A stretch of DNA of 64,000 nt from Flammulina velutipes (taxonomy: Eukaryota > Basidiomycota > Agaricomycetes > Agaricales > Physalacriaceae), in contig CM022369.1 in assembly GCA_011800155.1 (NCBI GenBank), positions 3,596,001 to 3,660,000 on the forward strand. The letters are read 5' to 3'. A program made the translations under genes and the position numbers. The notes under the pieces were generated by a model, which saw only the letters and a program-made list of their open reading frames with translations, made no database searches and was not told the origin of the DNA. Position 1 is the stretch's first letter, and each line of letters starts with the position of its first letter. Of the stretch, positions 34,975 to 48,505 are shown piece after piece.

Positions 34975-37900
34975 ATGTCGAAAGATGACATTCCCTTGGA
35001 GGTGTCCAGTCCCCTGGATCTCGATCGTACTCTGCGCAATCTCGTAAAACGGTACGAAATTTTCTGATAACCATTCATAAAACCTGACTGGTATCTAGCT
35101 CTGAGGAAGCTGGAATACGTTCTCGGGAGCTGGGCGTGCTTTTTGAAGATCTCAAGGTTTCAGTCAAATCGGCTTCTTCATCTCATCAGCCATCGCTCGT
35201 TGGTTTTTTGAATCCAGCGGGTCTGCTTAAAGCGATACAAATGGCGCGTCATTCTCACAGGAGGGACATCCTATCAGACTTCGAAGGAACAGTCCTTCCC
35301 GGTGAGATGCTATGTAAGTCCTACTACATCGATTTCTCCTAATACTTCGCTAATTTCCTGTATGTGACAGTGGTACTTGGCCGTCCCGGTTCAGGATGCA
35401 CGACGCTCTTGAAGACGCTAGCGAATCAGCGCAGCGACTACGATAGCGTCCTGGGCTCCTTGCACTACGACTCCCTGGCCCCGTCTAACCTGCATAAACA
35501 CCATCGTGGAGACGTCATCTACTGCCCAGAGGACGATGTGCATTTTCCGACGTTAACGGTGGAGCAGACTATCAAGTTTGCAGCCAAACTCCGTGCGCCA
35601 GCGGCCAGATTGGGGGTCTCGAGGGAGGAGTATGCTGAAGCGGTCACGGATCTCCTTACGAGGGTCTTTGGTCTGAAGCACGCTAGGAAGACTCTTGTTG
35701 GAGATGCGGCTATCCGTGGTGTGTCTGGAGGGGAGAAGAAACGCGTTTCTTTGGCAGAGGTCATGGCATTGAGGGCGCGTGTAGCGTGTTGGGACAAGTA
35801 TGTTGTTTTTTTCGTCTTTCGATTCTTTGTCCCTGACTAGTCGTACAGCTCAACTCGAGGTTTGGACGCATCTACTGCTCTTGAATTCATCCAGGCTTTG
35901 CGAACAGCTACAGATGTAGCCCGGATGTCCACTGTCGTATCGCTATATCAGGCAGGCGAATCTTTATACAACCAGTTCGATAAGGTCATTCAATTCATCC
36001 TCTCGTCTCGCTTGCCGTTCCTGATTCATCTATAGGTGTGCGTCATCTACAACGGTAGAATGGCGTACTACGGACCTGCGAACAAGGCCCGATCCTATTT
36101 CATCGAAATGGGCTACGAACCAGCAAACCGCCAAACCACCGCGGATTTCCTCGTGGCCGTCACGGATCCTAACGGACGTATCCCACGTTCCGACGCACTT
36201 ACTCTTCCTCGTGATGCGCCCGAGTTTGCAGCATACTACCTCAAGTCTGAAGTCGGTGTTGCCAACAAAGCTGAGATGGCGAAGTTCAGGTCTACCCGCG
36301 TGGACAATCTAGACGTTATCAAGTCATACGAAGATAGCGCCTGGTCCGAGTACGCCAACCATACCTCGAGAGGAAGCCCATACATGGTGTCGTTGCCCAT
36401 GCAGGCGAAAGCTGTGATCCTCCGCCGGCTGCAGATCCTCCGCGGGGATATGTTGGCGACTATGATCTACTTAGCGTGAGTGGAATGGACATTTGCTTTG
36501 TGAATCTTGAGCTGATTTTAATCCATCCAGCTCGTTTGCTTTCCAAGGTTTCATCTCCGGATTGATCTTTATGAAGCTTCCCGAGAGTACGGATGGATTC
36601 TTCTCGAGAGGGGGTGTCCTTTTCTTGTCAGTACTATCCTTTTCTCACGTTCAGTGATGAGTTATACTCATTTTTTTCATGTAGCGCTCTATTAAACCAG
36701 GCCGTCATTTCCATGTCCGAAGTTCCGTCCCTTTTCGGTCAACGCCCCATCGTTCAGCGTCAATCCTCCTGGGCTATGTACCGTCCTTCAATTGACCAAG
36801 TAGCGCTAACGCTTGTGGACTTGCCAATCACCTTCCTGGCATCGCTTCTATTTGGCGTTTTGCTGTACGAGATGGCGCAACTACAGCAGTCTGCTGCACA
36901 GTTCTTGTAAGTCTATTGGTGCCTTTGTCTGGAAAACTATTTGCTGACAAGAAGCAGTATCTTCTTCCTGTTCTTATTCGTCCAGTCCATCGTCACGAAG
37001 ATGTATATACGTGCTGTGACAGCATTGATGCCCGATCCAGGTGTGCTCATTCTCGTTCTGGTGGTCAATACAGTGTGTTGATGAATCTGTATAGTTGGAG
37101 CTCAAGCGGTGGTTGGACTCTCTGTCTTGACATATGTCATTTATACTGGATACTCGACTCCTCTCAATTCGATGGTCGGAGCTCTGAAATGGGTATCATA
37201 TCTCAATGTACGTCGTCCCGCTCTTCCTCATTCAGTGTATACTAATTCATTCTTTGACAGCCACTCCGGTGGGGATTCGAAGCCCTGATGTCCAATGAAT
37301 TTCGCACTATCAGTGGTAATTGTGACGCCCTTGTACCACGAGGACCTGGATACGAGAACATCGCCATGGCCAATCAAGTTTGCACGGCAGTGGGAGCTCA
37401 ACCCGGCCAGGCTTTCGTCGATGGCGACACCTTCCTTGCCTTGACCTTTACCTTCTCTTGGAGCAACACATGGCGGGTTAGCACATCTCAAATAGTTATC
37501 ATATCCATCTTATACTTTTTCAGAATCTCGGCATCATAGTCGCATTTGGGCTTGTGTTCTTCGTCGGTCTCCTTGTTTTCACCGAAATTCGGACGCGATT
37601 GCTGGAAGCCCATGATATCGTCCTCTTCAAGTGGGGAACCGAAGAGGCTGTGGTCAAATATCTCTCGACGGATGACCTGGAACGCGCATCTCAATGCACT
37701 GCTTCGGAAATACCAATGGAGAAGGAGAAGGCAGAATCGGACACGACGAATCCAAACTTCAAGGCGACTTTGCATACTACCTCGACGACTGATATCTTTT
37801 CATGGCAAGGGCTTTCTTACTCTGTACCCACAGAGGACGGACCGAGACGATTGATGAACAATGTTTCTGGATACGTTGCTCCCGGGAAGCTCACGGCTCT

Positions 37901-40254
37901 CATGGGCGAGTCGGGTGCTGGCAAGGTGGGCAAACTGTGTCCTATCTTAGAACGAGTCTGATCTGTATCAACCGACAGACTACGCTGCTCAATGTGTTGG
38001 CACAGCGAGTGGACGTGGGCGTCATTACTGGAGATCGTTTCGTCAACGGGCAGAGTTGTCCAAAGGACTTTCAAGCCCAAACGTATGTCGTGCATTCCTA
38101 TCGAGGGGACAACCCATTAATCTTTGATCCAGAGCCTATTGTCAGCAACAAGATACACATGTCGGATCCGCAACCGTTCAGGAGGCCCTTTTGTTCTCCG
38201 CTCAGTTACGCCAGCCGTCGTCGGTTCCGCTGTCCGAGAAGATCGCATAGTACGTTTTGTGATTATGAACGGGATATCGTACCTACTGAATTGGCGTTCA
38301 TCAGCGTGGATACATGTATCGAGCTTTGTGGCCTTGGTCCTTATAGAAATGCAGCCGTAGGCTCCCTTGGTATCGAGAACCGAAAACGAACTACTATCGC
38401 TGTTGAGTTGGCGGCAAAGGTTAGCTCGTTTTCCTTTTATGGTGGTTCGAGTTTACTGAGATGCTCCGCCAGCCCAAACTCTTGCTCTTTCTGGACGAGC
38501 CAACCTCTGGCCTTGACTCCCAGAGTGCATGGAACATTGTCCTCTTCCTGAAGGATCTCGCAAACAAAGGCCAGGCTATCCTCTGCACGTAAGTCTCGCA
38601 GTATGATGGCCATCCTTCCTTATCACTAATCGTCACACCCACTCCTAGGATCCATCAACCGTCTGCCGAGCTGTTCCAGCTGTTTGACAGATTACTATTG
38701 CTGCGGAAGGGAGGAGAGACGGTTTACTTTGGCGACTTGGGTCATCATGCTACGACGGTTCTGGACTACTTCAGTCGCAATCGCGGGAGGGCATGTGCGG
38801 CTGAAGAGAATCCGTAAGTCATGATACACCGTATTGGAACTACCACTGTGACTGATATCAACAAACATAGGGCTGAGTATATTCTTGATGTCATTGGCGC
38901 TGGTGCCACGGCCAAGGTCACGGAGGACTGGCATACGATTTGGAGGGAATCTTCGGAGGCACAGCACCTTCAAGTGGAACTCGAAAACATCCATACCGAA
39001 GGCCGTGACCGCCCTCCGGTGCTGACTGCACTCCATACCGAGCATGCCACAGGATGGGGTCACCAAGTATTCCAATTAATCAAGAGGGGTGAAAGTTCAC
39101 ACAATCGGAACCCCAGCTACCTGATTTCCAAGTTCCTCTTGAACGCAATGGGTGGGCTCTTCATCGGGCTTTCGTTCTTCGACGCAGATAACTCCCAGCA
39201 GGGAACACAGAACAAGCTGTTCGTGAGTGCTATTCATCCCTGTTTTGGTTTTACCAACATGTTCAATACATAATGGGTTTCTGTAGACCGTTTATATGGC
39301 GTCGATCGTTGCTGTCCCTATGGCCACGCAAGTCCAGGCTCCATTCTTGGACCTGCGTGCTGTGTATGAGATTCGGGAACGACCGAGTCGAATGTATAGC
39401 TGGCCGGCGTTTGTGGCAGCTCAGATTCTCGTCGAGATTCCGTGGAGCATATTATCATCCGCGGTCTTCTACTTCTGCTGGTATTGGACAGTTGGCTTCC
39501 CGAATGACCGTGCAGGCTACAGCTTCCTGATGCTTGCGGTGATGTTCCCGACGTACTATACGACTATTGGGCAAGCTGTCGCGGCGATGTGTCCTTCTGC
39601 TGAGATTGCGGGGCTGGTGTTTGGGACGTTATTCTCATTTGTGCTGTCATTGTGCGTGCTATTTTTACCGTTCTCGGACTTGACTCTTTCTGACGTGATT
39701 CTAGTAATGGTGTCGTGCAGCCATATAGCCAACTGGGCTGGTTGCGATGGCTGTATAGAATGACTCCGTTCACGTACTTTGTTGAAGGTCTTTTTGGTCA
39801 AGGTTCGTTGGGTTTGGCATGCATTCCTGTCTTGCTCTTACGCTTTATTTGTAGCTATTGGTCGACAGGATATCGAGTGTGCTCCCCTCGAAATTGTTAC
39901 TATCAACCCTCCAAGCGGCCAGACCTGCATGGAATTCATGGGTCCTTACATTTCCTTCGCAGGAGGGTACCTTGTGAACTCAGATGATTCAGCAGCGTGC
40001 GGATTCTGCTCTACACGCACGACGGATGACTTTTTGGAGAAGAGGTTTAATATCTTCTATGATAACAGGTGGATGGATATTGGCGTTATGGCTGCTTTCA
40101 TTGCGTTTAATGTGAGCTTCTATGGGTTCCCACATGAGAATGATGATGGACTGACTTCGGCTTGTAGATTGCGATTACATTTGCGTTCATGTGGCTGTTC
40201 AGGATTCGTACCGTTCGTCTGAGGGATATGCTGAGAGGGAGGTTCAGGAAGTAG
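34975..40254 (+). CDS. PDR-type (ABCG) full-size ABC transporter, 21 exons
   Basis: I reconstructed 21 exons: 34975-35051, 35099-35313, 35371-35797, 35849-35984, 36036-36475, 36531-36626, 36685-36906, 36958-37040, 37095-37207, 37261-37476, 37524-37925, 37979-38082, 38133-38249, 38305-38419, 38473-38588, 38649-38813, 38871-39222, 39287-39651, 39705-39802, 39855-40111, 40168-40254. The frame closes exactly at 1400 aa. The order is NBD1-TMD1-NBD2-TMD2, as in Pdr5/Cdr1. NBD1 has the fungal degenerate Walker A (GRPGSGCTT, about 101-109, Cys for Lys) and [11 protein letters not shown]2 has GESGAGKTT (803-811), LGIENRKR and [11 protein letters not shown]. Each half ends in a hydrophobic six-helix domain. 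It should export hydrophobic compounds across the plasma membrane using ATP. Confidence 0.93.
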
Positions 40255-40444
40255 CTGGGATGTTGTTTGTGGTCAACTATTGAGTTCCTATACATAGTAG
40301 ATTTATTCGCCCACCTAATTATACACTCTCACCTTGAAGCTTGGAGAGCCAGGCATTCAGATTAATATGTACTGCATTTCGGTATTGACATCGTGCAATG
40401 TATTGATACAATCAAAATATTAAAGAAAGAGAGCATCTTAGCGT

Positions 40445-40959
40445 TCAAAGCCATCCGCCTTGCGCCAGTAAGCTCCGAATATGTCTGTTATCAGGCTTGA
40501 TGTCTCCATTCAGCGGCGAGAACCATTTTCTCAATTTCCCGTCGAATATTACAGGATAGAATATGCCTTCCTTCTTCAAACAAGTATCAGCGCCAGATGA
40601 AGATATCAGCTGTGGACTCGCTTACCTCGCGCGTCTTCCCGGATTTAGTCTTCTGGCCGGTTACCTGGCCAAGAAGCCAGTTTCCACCTGTTGTGCGTAT
40701 CCACACTTGGTCTCCCGCCTAAAGAATTTATGAGAATGTCAATGCGCCACATATGACGCATAGTTACCTGAAAGCTGTAATTCCAAGATTCGTCGATATC
40801 GATTGGTTGAGGCTCCTGGTCTTCCTCTTCTTCGCCACCAGACCAGTGCTCGTCGTCTGAGCTAGTGTCAGAATTTGGCTGTGCGCTGCGATCGCGCTGC
40901 TGTTGCTTTCGTAGAGCGCGGCGCGATGCTGGGTTCGTTGGGTCTATTATGGATGGCAT
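40445..40959 (-). CDS. Small acidic conserved protein, 137 aa, unknown function
   Basis: Minus-strand exons 40959-40768, 40718-40626 and 40573-40445 (introns 50 and 52 nt) close in frame. I chose ATG 40959 (MPSIIDP) over an ATG 66 nt upstream because the upstream extension is hydrophobic, has no support and would overlap the promoter. The N half is basic then acidic/Ser-rich (RRALRKQQQRD, then SDTSSDDEHWSGGEEEEDQE). The C half is compact: GDQVWIRTTGGNWLLGQVTG, then GIFYPVIFDGKLRKWFSPL and the terminus RSLLAQGGWL. The VWIRTTGGNWLLGQV stretch looks like a Tudor/SH3-type beta barrel, a guess from pattern only. It is convergent with the ABC transporter (191 bp between stop codons). Confidence 0.72.
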
Positions 40960-41829
40960 GTTTGTGGAGTGAAGGTAAATGGGTAAGATGAGTGATGATA
41001 GGATGACCAGAACCGGTGATCCCATTTATAGGCTGATGTGCCACTGATTGTGAAAGGACGAGAACAAGAGGCGTCCGTTTTTGGTCATTGGTGGGTATTG
41101 TTCTGCGTTGTAGAGGACAATGAAGTTGACTGTTTGAGGATGAATGGAGGTCTTGTTTCTGTGTTGGGCCCGAGAACAATAGTAGTTAGACTGTGCTTGA
41201 ACTGTCCTTGTGATGCAGTGTATTTGAAGCGTAACTTAGCCGTAGTAACAACCGATAGGTTGCTCTCATTGTATGTTTCACTATCCTTTGGAAATGTTCT
41301 GCCGGATACGTAAGTAGATGAATTTGGAAAGTTATTGGTGGCGCATTGTTTGAATTAAGTAACTTTGAATAACCAAGATACCTCTTGGGACAAGGGCTTG
41401 AGGTCCTTTCTGTGACAGAGGTCAGGATCTGTAGGCCGTATGACCAAACCTTGCATTATACAGTACCGTCGGACGGCAACTGGTGTACCTGCCTTTACAA
41501 TTTGATTACTTTCCAGACTTTGACAGGCTAGAGTCTAGAGGACTGGAAGAGGAGAAGCTTGGACAGCCAGAGAGGGAAACATCAGCAGCTCAGCATCTCG
41601 CAAGCTCATTGGTAGACCTGGGAGGATCCAGTCTGAATTAAAGTACTGGCTCATGCGAGACCAAGTCTTGACCGGACGGTGATCGAGTGGCGCATCGGGA
41701 GGTCGGATTTCGGAGCCGTGGGACGCGTCTGGTCACATGACCCCTCATCCGCTTCTCCAGTGACCACAGCTGGGCGCCGCTCTCTTTCCTTCTTACCACC
41801 ATCTTCACACCGTTCAGAGAGCAGCGACC
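40960..41829. other. Divergent intergenic region
   Basis: Separates the small minus-strand gene from CAND1 and must hold both promoters. No convincing coding exon or repeat is visible. A pyrimidine-rich stretch (about 41,785-41,820) precedes the CAND1 ATG. Confidence 0.45.
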
Positions 41830-44800
41830 ATGACGAAGACATACCTTATGAACAGTCTCATCGAAAAGGTAAGTGACAATATCGTCTTAGACAGCTGTAG
41901 CGCCTCATGTCCTATGCAGATGCAGTCGCCGGACCAGGATTTTCGGTGAGCCAGACAGCACATACGTCGAGATTGACATCTTATACATCTCCAGATTCAT
42001 GGGCCTCAACGACCTAATGAGCGAAATCAAGCAAGATCCAACATGCTACACTGGCGACGAGGCCTCGGAGATGAAAGTCCTCAATCAGGTCCTTTCTTTA
42101 GTTGAAGACAAGATATCCGAAGTCAAGAATCAGGCCGTCAAATGGTGCGCTTCATGGATATCGCTCCGCTTCTGCGCCTAACGATGCTTAGTCTAGGACA
42201 GTTGATCAAGATCATACGCGAGCTACAGATGGAGATGGTCGTCGACAAGCTGATAGAGTTCTCTGGGGGAAAGGATGATGAATTGCGGGACATATCTGCC
42301 CTTGGTGCGTCAACGCGCATCGTGAACCGTATATGACTTACCCTCTTCTCAGCCCTGAAGACAATCACTGCAGAGCTACCTTCAGACGGCCGCATCGCGC
42401 TCTCTGCTTGTTCCAAACTGACGCCTAAACTCCTCGGACAGATCCAGAACGTATGTGATACTCTAGTTCAGTCGTGTCCCATCTGACTTTGTCGTACAGT
42501 CAAACACACCGCCTGAAGCTCTCATCGAAACGCTGTCCATCCTTTCAATCTTGATCGTCCGCTTCCCTGCTCATCTTGCAGCCTCGACCGAGAAATCCCA
42601 GCCCTTGAAAATACTCGCACCCCTTCTCTCGCATCCACGTCCTGTCGTCAGAAAGCGCGCCATCGTGACCATATCACAATTCATCCCCATCTCCCAGCCC
42701 CATCTCTTCACCGAGCTCCTCAAAACGAACGTGTTCCCCAATCTTGCTGTCGGAGCCAACCTTGACAAGCAAAGAACGACGATCCAGTTGATAGCCGCCG
42801 TAGCTCGTCATTCACCTCTTCAAATCGCACCTGTTCTAGGCGATGTCGTTGGCGGTATCCTCAAAGCCGTACAACGAGATGATGACGATCTCAGAGAGAG
42901 CTGTCTTCAGGCTCTAGAAGCCATCGTACTGCGGTGCCCGTCCGAGGTTGTTCCCTATCTACCAGCATGCATTCAAGTCGGCACCCAATATATCAAGCAC
43001 GACCCAAACTATGCGGTTGATGACGAAGATGAAGAGATGGCCGACGTTGATGAGGACGAAGATGAAGAGGAGGGCGAAGACGAGTTAGTGCACACCCGAC
43101 AATTGATACTCAAAACTAACTGAATGCAGATATTCTGATGACGAAGATATGTCTTTCAAGACCCGTCGCTCAGCGACCAAACTACTCTCAGCCATCATCA
43201 ACACCCGGCCAGAGTTGCTGTCTACGATCTTCAGAGACGTCTCGCCCGTCCTCATATCGAGGTTCGGCGATCGTGAACCTACTGTTAAACTGGAAATCTG
43301 GTCCACCTATGGAATCTTACTCAATCAAACATCCGTATATGGTGGCCTTGGCGCAAAGGACGATATTACACGAGGCAAGCGAAAACGCGATACCGAAGCA
43401 TTGGATACCGACGAGGGTCCGTATGGACTTTTGAAGGCGCAGGTTCCCTCCCTTTCCAAAGCTCTCTTCAGTCAGATCAAGTCGCCCAAAACACCCACCC
43501 CCACCCTCCAGGCTGGATTTGGCCTTTTGCATTCTCTTCTGGATGTTCTTCCTGGGTGCCTGACCAGCCAGGCAGGAGTCATCATCTCTACATCCAACAC
43601 TGTGCTCTCCCACTCCTTGTCCACTTCGACGGCAGCTCTCCATCTTACCTGCCTGTCTTTCTTGACGGTGTTCTTCGCAACACACCCCTCATCTGCCTAT
43701 TCATCGCATCTGTCCACCATAACCCCAGTCCTTCTCAATCTGGTCGTCGACAAACATCCCCGTGTTGCTGCAGAGACATTCCGTGTCTTTTCTGCCCTCT
43801 TGTCAGGGCTCAAACCTATCCAGTCAGCTGAATGGACCGAGCCACTGTACAATGCTGCCGTTGCACGCTTGAGCAACCACGACACCGATGCTGATGTCCG
43901 CTCTTGCGCTGAAGAGTCTATTGCGGATCTTTGGATTTGTGCGACCGAAGTCGTCCGGAGCAAAGATGGGCGGGAGTGGGAAGCAATCTGCAGGACTACA
44001 GGCAAGACGGAGAGCGCTGTCAAGGTTATCATGAAGGTTGCGCAGGAAGTCGTCGTCGGGGACCAGTGGGTCAACGGATGTCTTGAGTACCTCATTGGAC
44101 TACTCAGGAAAAGTGGAAGAGCAGGAAAACCGGAGATCTTCAACACCATTGATGTTCTATTGAAGAGGTACGACGCTGCATCTCATCATTACGTTCATCG
44201 AACTCATTGCATTGTTCCAGTTACACCGGAGGTATTCCGGTAGCAGTGGCACCAACCCTTGTCGAACAAGTCAAACCTTTCATCGGGACAGCGGATATCT
44301 CTCTCCTTTCGCAGGCGCTTACAGTACTAGCAGTCCTTCTGCAACTTACCCCTACAACCTCTTTCCCAGAAATCGAGCGCAGCCTTCTGACAAATATCTA
44401 TGCGATCTCCCACTCCGCCCTGGTTTCTGGAGCCGCCCTTGACTCACTGCTCAACTTCTACGGAGCGCTCGTTCAAGCCGACAATCAAATTGCTGCTCAT
44501 GTCGTCCCCAACCTAGTCATCAACGTCGAGAAGGCGCCGAAAGCGGAGGCTAGCCCTGCCAACGTCGCTCGTTGCATCGCACAGGTTGTCAAGAGTCAAA
44601 ACGGCATCGCAGCTGGAGTTATTGCAGAATATTCCAAGTATGTTGTTCCGAAGGTGAGGCCATTTCGTACCGAAACAGGCATTTCGACTGAATATCGATT
44701 CAGAAGGCATCCAAGTCAAAGCCATCTATGGTCGTTTTGAGTCTGTTGATCCTTGGTGAACTGGGTCGCTTTATGTAAGCGCTTTTTGAATTGTATTGCA

Positions 44801-46135
44801 TCTCATATTGAAGCCTTTTTAGCGACATGTCCCCGCAGAGCGAAATCTTTTCCTCTGCGATTGAACACTTCTCGTCAGAACAGGAAGACATCAAAACTGC
44901 GGCATCCTTTGCAGCTGGTAACTCTTCTCTCAGCTCACAATAACGACAATCCTGACATTTTGTAGGTAACGTTGCCATCGGTAACTTGCATCAGTTCCTC
45001 CCAGTCATCGTGAAAATGGTCGAAAACGATCCCAAAAAGCGACTTCTATCGTTGCACGCCTTGAAGGAAGTCGTCACCCACTGCTCTCATGGGCATCTAG
45101 AAGGTGTCGCGGACATGCTCTGGGTCCCGTTGTTCGAGAATTCCGAGAATTCTGAGGAGACCACTCGTAACGTCGCAGCCGCCTGTCTGGGAAAATTGGC
45201 GATCACTCATCCCTCGAGGTATCTTCCTCAACTTCATGTTCGTGAACTTTACTCCTTACTTTCCCATGGTCTACGCTAACATGTAATGTAGGCGCGCATT
45301 CAAGACCAAAACCCAGCTACTCGGGCGACTGTCGTATCGGCAATTCGCTACACTTTCGCGGATTCTCCACCGTCTTATGATGAACTTGTGGCACCCTATC
45401 TGGTAGACTTCTTGTCCTTGATGAAGGATAGCGATCTGGTAAGTTTGAACGAATGGCGCACCAGCAATTTCTGATTTCACTCTAATCGTAGACTGTTCGC
45501 CGGCTTGCCCTGTCAGCGCTCAATTCTGCTGCCCGTACGAAACCACATTTGGTCCGGGATACTTTATCCGTTGTATTACCGAGTCTCTACAAGGAGACGG
45601 CCGTCAACCCCGAGCTCGTCCGCACAGTGCAGATGGGACCTTGGACCCACAAAGTCGACGATGGTCTGGAAACCCGAAAGACCGCGTACGAGACGCTATA
45701 CACTCTGGTTAGTCAATCATTAATTCTCGAAGTGGCTGTTTTCTGATTGTGGCGTAGCTGGAGACCTGCCGAGCGAAACTGGACATGAACGAGTTTGTGA
45801 CATACATCCTCAACGGGCTGTCAGACGATTCGGACGAGATCAAGGTCATCTCATATATGGTCTTGTTCCGGTTATCGCAGGTTGCTCCTGCTGCTGTGTC
45901 TCAGAGGCTGGATGATGCGACGCCGCCGTTGGAGAAGACGATGAAGGGGCCTACGGTCACGAAGGACACGGTGAAGCAGGATCTTGAGCGGGCGGCTGAG
46001 CTGCAGAGGAGCGCACTTCGCGCCGTCGCAGCTCTGAACAAGATCGGAGCCGGTGTGTCTCCCAAGTTTGATGCCCTTGTGGATGATTTGAAGAAGAACC
46101 CGATGTTCAATGCTGAACTGAAGGATTCGACGTGA
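41830..46135 (+). CDS. CAND1: CAND1/TIP120 cullin-associated regulator
   Basis: Fourteen exons (41830-41868, 41920-41945, 41995-42144, 42192-42304, 42353-42450, 42500-43083, 43130-44167, 44221-44653, 44704-44774, 44823-44917, 44966-45237, 45292-45438, 45492-45707, 45758-46135) close to 1219 aa; human CAND1 is about 1230. The N terminus (MTKTYLMNSLIEKMQSPDQD) and the early stretch AVKCLGQLIK match CAND1 HEAT repeats. An acidic insert (about 325-345; VDEDEDEEEGEDEYSDDEDM) sits where CAND1 proteins have their acidic loop. The C-terminal TIP120 region includes TVQMGPWTHKVDDGLETRK and ends FDALVDDLKKNPMF. CAND1 binds unneddylated cullin-Rbx1 and exchanges substrate receptors on SCF ligases. The whole protein is alpha-solenoid, with no enzymatic motif. 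The F-box-like gene at 54 kb may be a distant functional partner. Confidence 0.93.
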
Positions 46136-46597
46136 TGCTGATGCGATGCGATATTGTACTGAATCGAAGCTACGTTTAATTAATCCGTTCCTGTTGTCAT
46201 TTTCGGGCTTGGGCATCTCCTTCCGCGCAACATGATCATCCGCGCGTCCGGACATTCGATCTGAGTGGCGCAAGGGCCATATGCACCATAGATTAGATTA
46301 GATCACCAGAACCAAATGGGATTTCCCGCTGGTAGCGACTTGCCTGTTTACCACGCTCCTGGGATCCTTCTTCACTCTCTCGCCATGGGCGCCGTCTTTG
46401 TTTCTCATATCTGAATGCTAGAACGGTCCATATACATACTTCATTATTCAATGGTCTACCCACGTGGACCACGGCGGCATCCTGCATCAACGTTTATGTT
46501 GCTCCCCTGCCCCCTATTCAGAACCCTTGTGCTCGTACTTCTAGTTCCCCATGATGGTTGCATTGAATCTTGCCGCGCTTTTTCCTTCTGAACTGCC

Positions 46598-48505
46598 ATG
46601 TCCTTCTCCTTCTCAGCCGACAAGACGCTCGGAGCGGGCTTCATAGGATTCTCTGTATCGTGTGTGGTCTTTGGGGTTCATTCACTGCAAGCCTTCTCCT
46701 ACTGGGTACGCTACCCGTTGGATCGTGGGGTCTATAAGGGTTTGGTACGTCCTTATTTTGGGCAGGTGCGTAGAGAACTTATCTGTGTCTCGATGTTTAG
46801 GTCACTGGGCTTTGGTACGCGCGCGCTGGACTTTTGGCTCACCGTGCGTATCCTGACGCGACTTCAGGCTGCTAGAGGCGATCCACCAATGTTTCGTCGG
46901 ACACGCAATATACCACTATACCATCTCGTACGCCCGGATCCATTTTTCCGTGTTCCTCTCATCTCACTCAACTCATCCCAGAAATTACATGTCCCCCACA
47001 TCGCTCCTCTCTGAGGATGTAGCCTGGACGCTCGTCGTACGTTCCCACCTTACTCCACTACACCGCGCTCACTCTCGCGCAGGCTCAGATCCTCCTTGGC
47101 GTACGTTCGACCCGTATATCTGAATTTGGCAGGCGGAGCTAACACCACGCGCAGGCCCTCATTGGCACCATCGTGAAAGCGTGAGCCCCAAAGCACATGA
47201 GCAGAGATGGAGGTGCTAATGGTCACCCTGTTTTTTTTTTCGGATACTGAACAGATGCTTTGCGATGCGCGTATGGCGATGTGAGTTTTTCTCCACATTT
47301 TGGGGTCCTTTCCCTCATCATCATCAGTTAGCAACCGAAACTTATGGGTGACGTCTGGACTGGTGAGTGCATGCCTGTGTCCTATGTCCTGTGTGCGATG
47401 TTCACGGGGTACTAGATGGCTATTGTATTTGGCCAGCTTGGTATGTATCTATCTGTCTAGGCCGATTGACTGATCATGACCCGGTAATTCGCCAGGCGCC
47501 TCTATTGGTATGTTGTTGGTATTGGATTATTCAACCTTCCAATCTGATAGATCCCTCGCATCGCAGCTTTCTCTGTCCGATGGTATTTATAGTCATCGCT
47601 TGGTTCTCACGCCGTATACTCAAAATTTCTCTCTCAAGTTTCCAATTGAAGAAGCTTCTGCTCTTTGATGATCTCAAGGTAGGTCACCGTGTTCATAATT
47701 CGGGATTTGGGGGGCTAATTTGAATGGACGAAGGTCATCGCATCGTGTGCCCTTTCGTTGGGGGCGTTCGCGGATATCGCGACTGCGGCGGCGTTGTCGT
47801 GGTACCTCAAGAACCTCAGGACTGGGTACAGCGCGTGAGTGTTGAGATTGCACCATTGTATGAAGGATTGCTGATGGACGGCATAGATCCGATACGCTTG
47901 TGACAACGTTGACCATTTATGCTATCAACACTGGTGCTGTGACGAGGTGTGTTTGCTGTTCGTATCGTGGTAGACTTGGAAGTCTAACTTTCTCTCCTCA
48001 GCGCATTCGGTATCGTCGTTATGATATTGGTGCGTTTGCTCATTGACAAAGGGAGCACCGCATGCTGATGTGTCGATCAGTATAACATCTACGCTGTGCA
48101 CAATTTCCTATTCATGGCGTTCTATTTCGTTATGATCAAGTGTTAGTACTCTCACTTTTCTTGAACTGAAGACTGATTGGATTAGTGTATGGTGTGTCGT
48201 TCATGTGTACACTCAACACTCGGCGCGTCCGTAGGGGTCGGGGAACGGACAAGGAAAGAACGACGAGTCAGACGGGGTACAGCGGAAGTTTCTACATGGT
48301 GCACCATCGGCCTTCACTGCGCGCCCAGCATCCGTCTCAAACGAAAGTACGTTCATTCACTAATTAGGCCGTTCGTCGCACCAGCTCATTCGCTTTGTAG
48401 AGTCTTGCTATTGGCATACACCAGGAAGTGTCAGTCATGTCGGATGTACAAGAGCTTCCCGACTCCCCGGTGAAGCATCCGCAAGCTGCTGTGATGGCTT
48501 TCTAG
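46598..48505 (+). CDS. DUF6534-family seven-helix membrane protein, 17 exons with microexons
   Basis: Exons 46598-46744, 46801-46814, 46868-47036, 47083-47100, 47155-47180, 47255-47280, 47328-47362, 47416-47440, 47496-47507, 47567-47582, 47639-47678, 47734-47834, 47887-47946, 48002-48029, 48081-48141, 48186-48346 and 48401-48505 join in frame to 347 aa. It has about seven hydrophobic helices and the family's recurrent motifs: TLGAGFIGFSVSCVVFGV, LWLLEAIHQCF, HYTISY, RVWR then SNRNLW, and a C-terminal helix before NTRR (usually LNAR in the family). Function is unknown; the family is greatly expanded in Agaricomycetes. Exons of 12, 14, 16 and 18 nt are notable and explain why no long ORF is visible. 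The cytosolic tail is Ser/Pro-rich. Confidence 0.87.
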
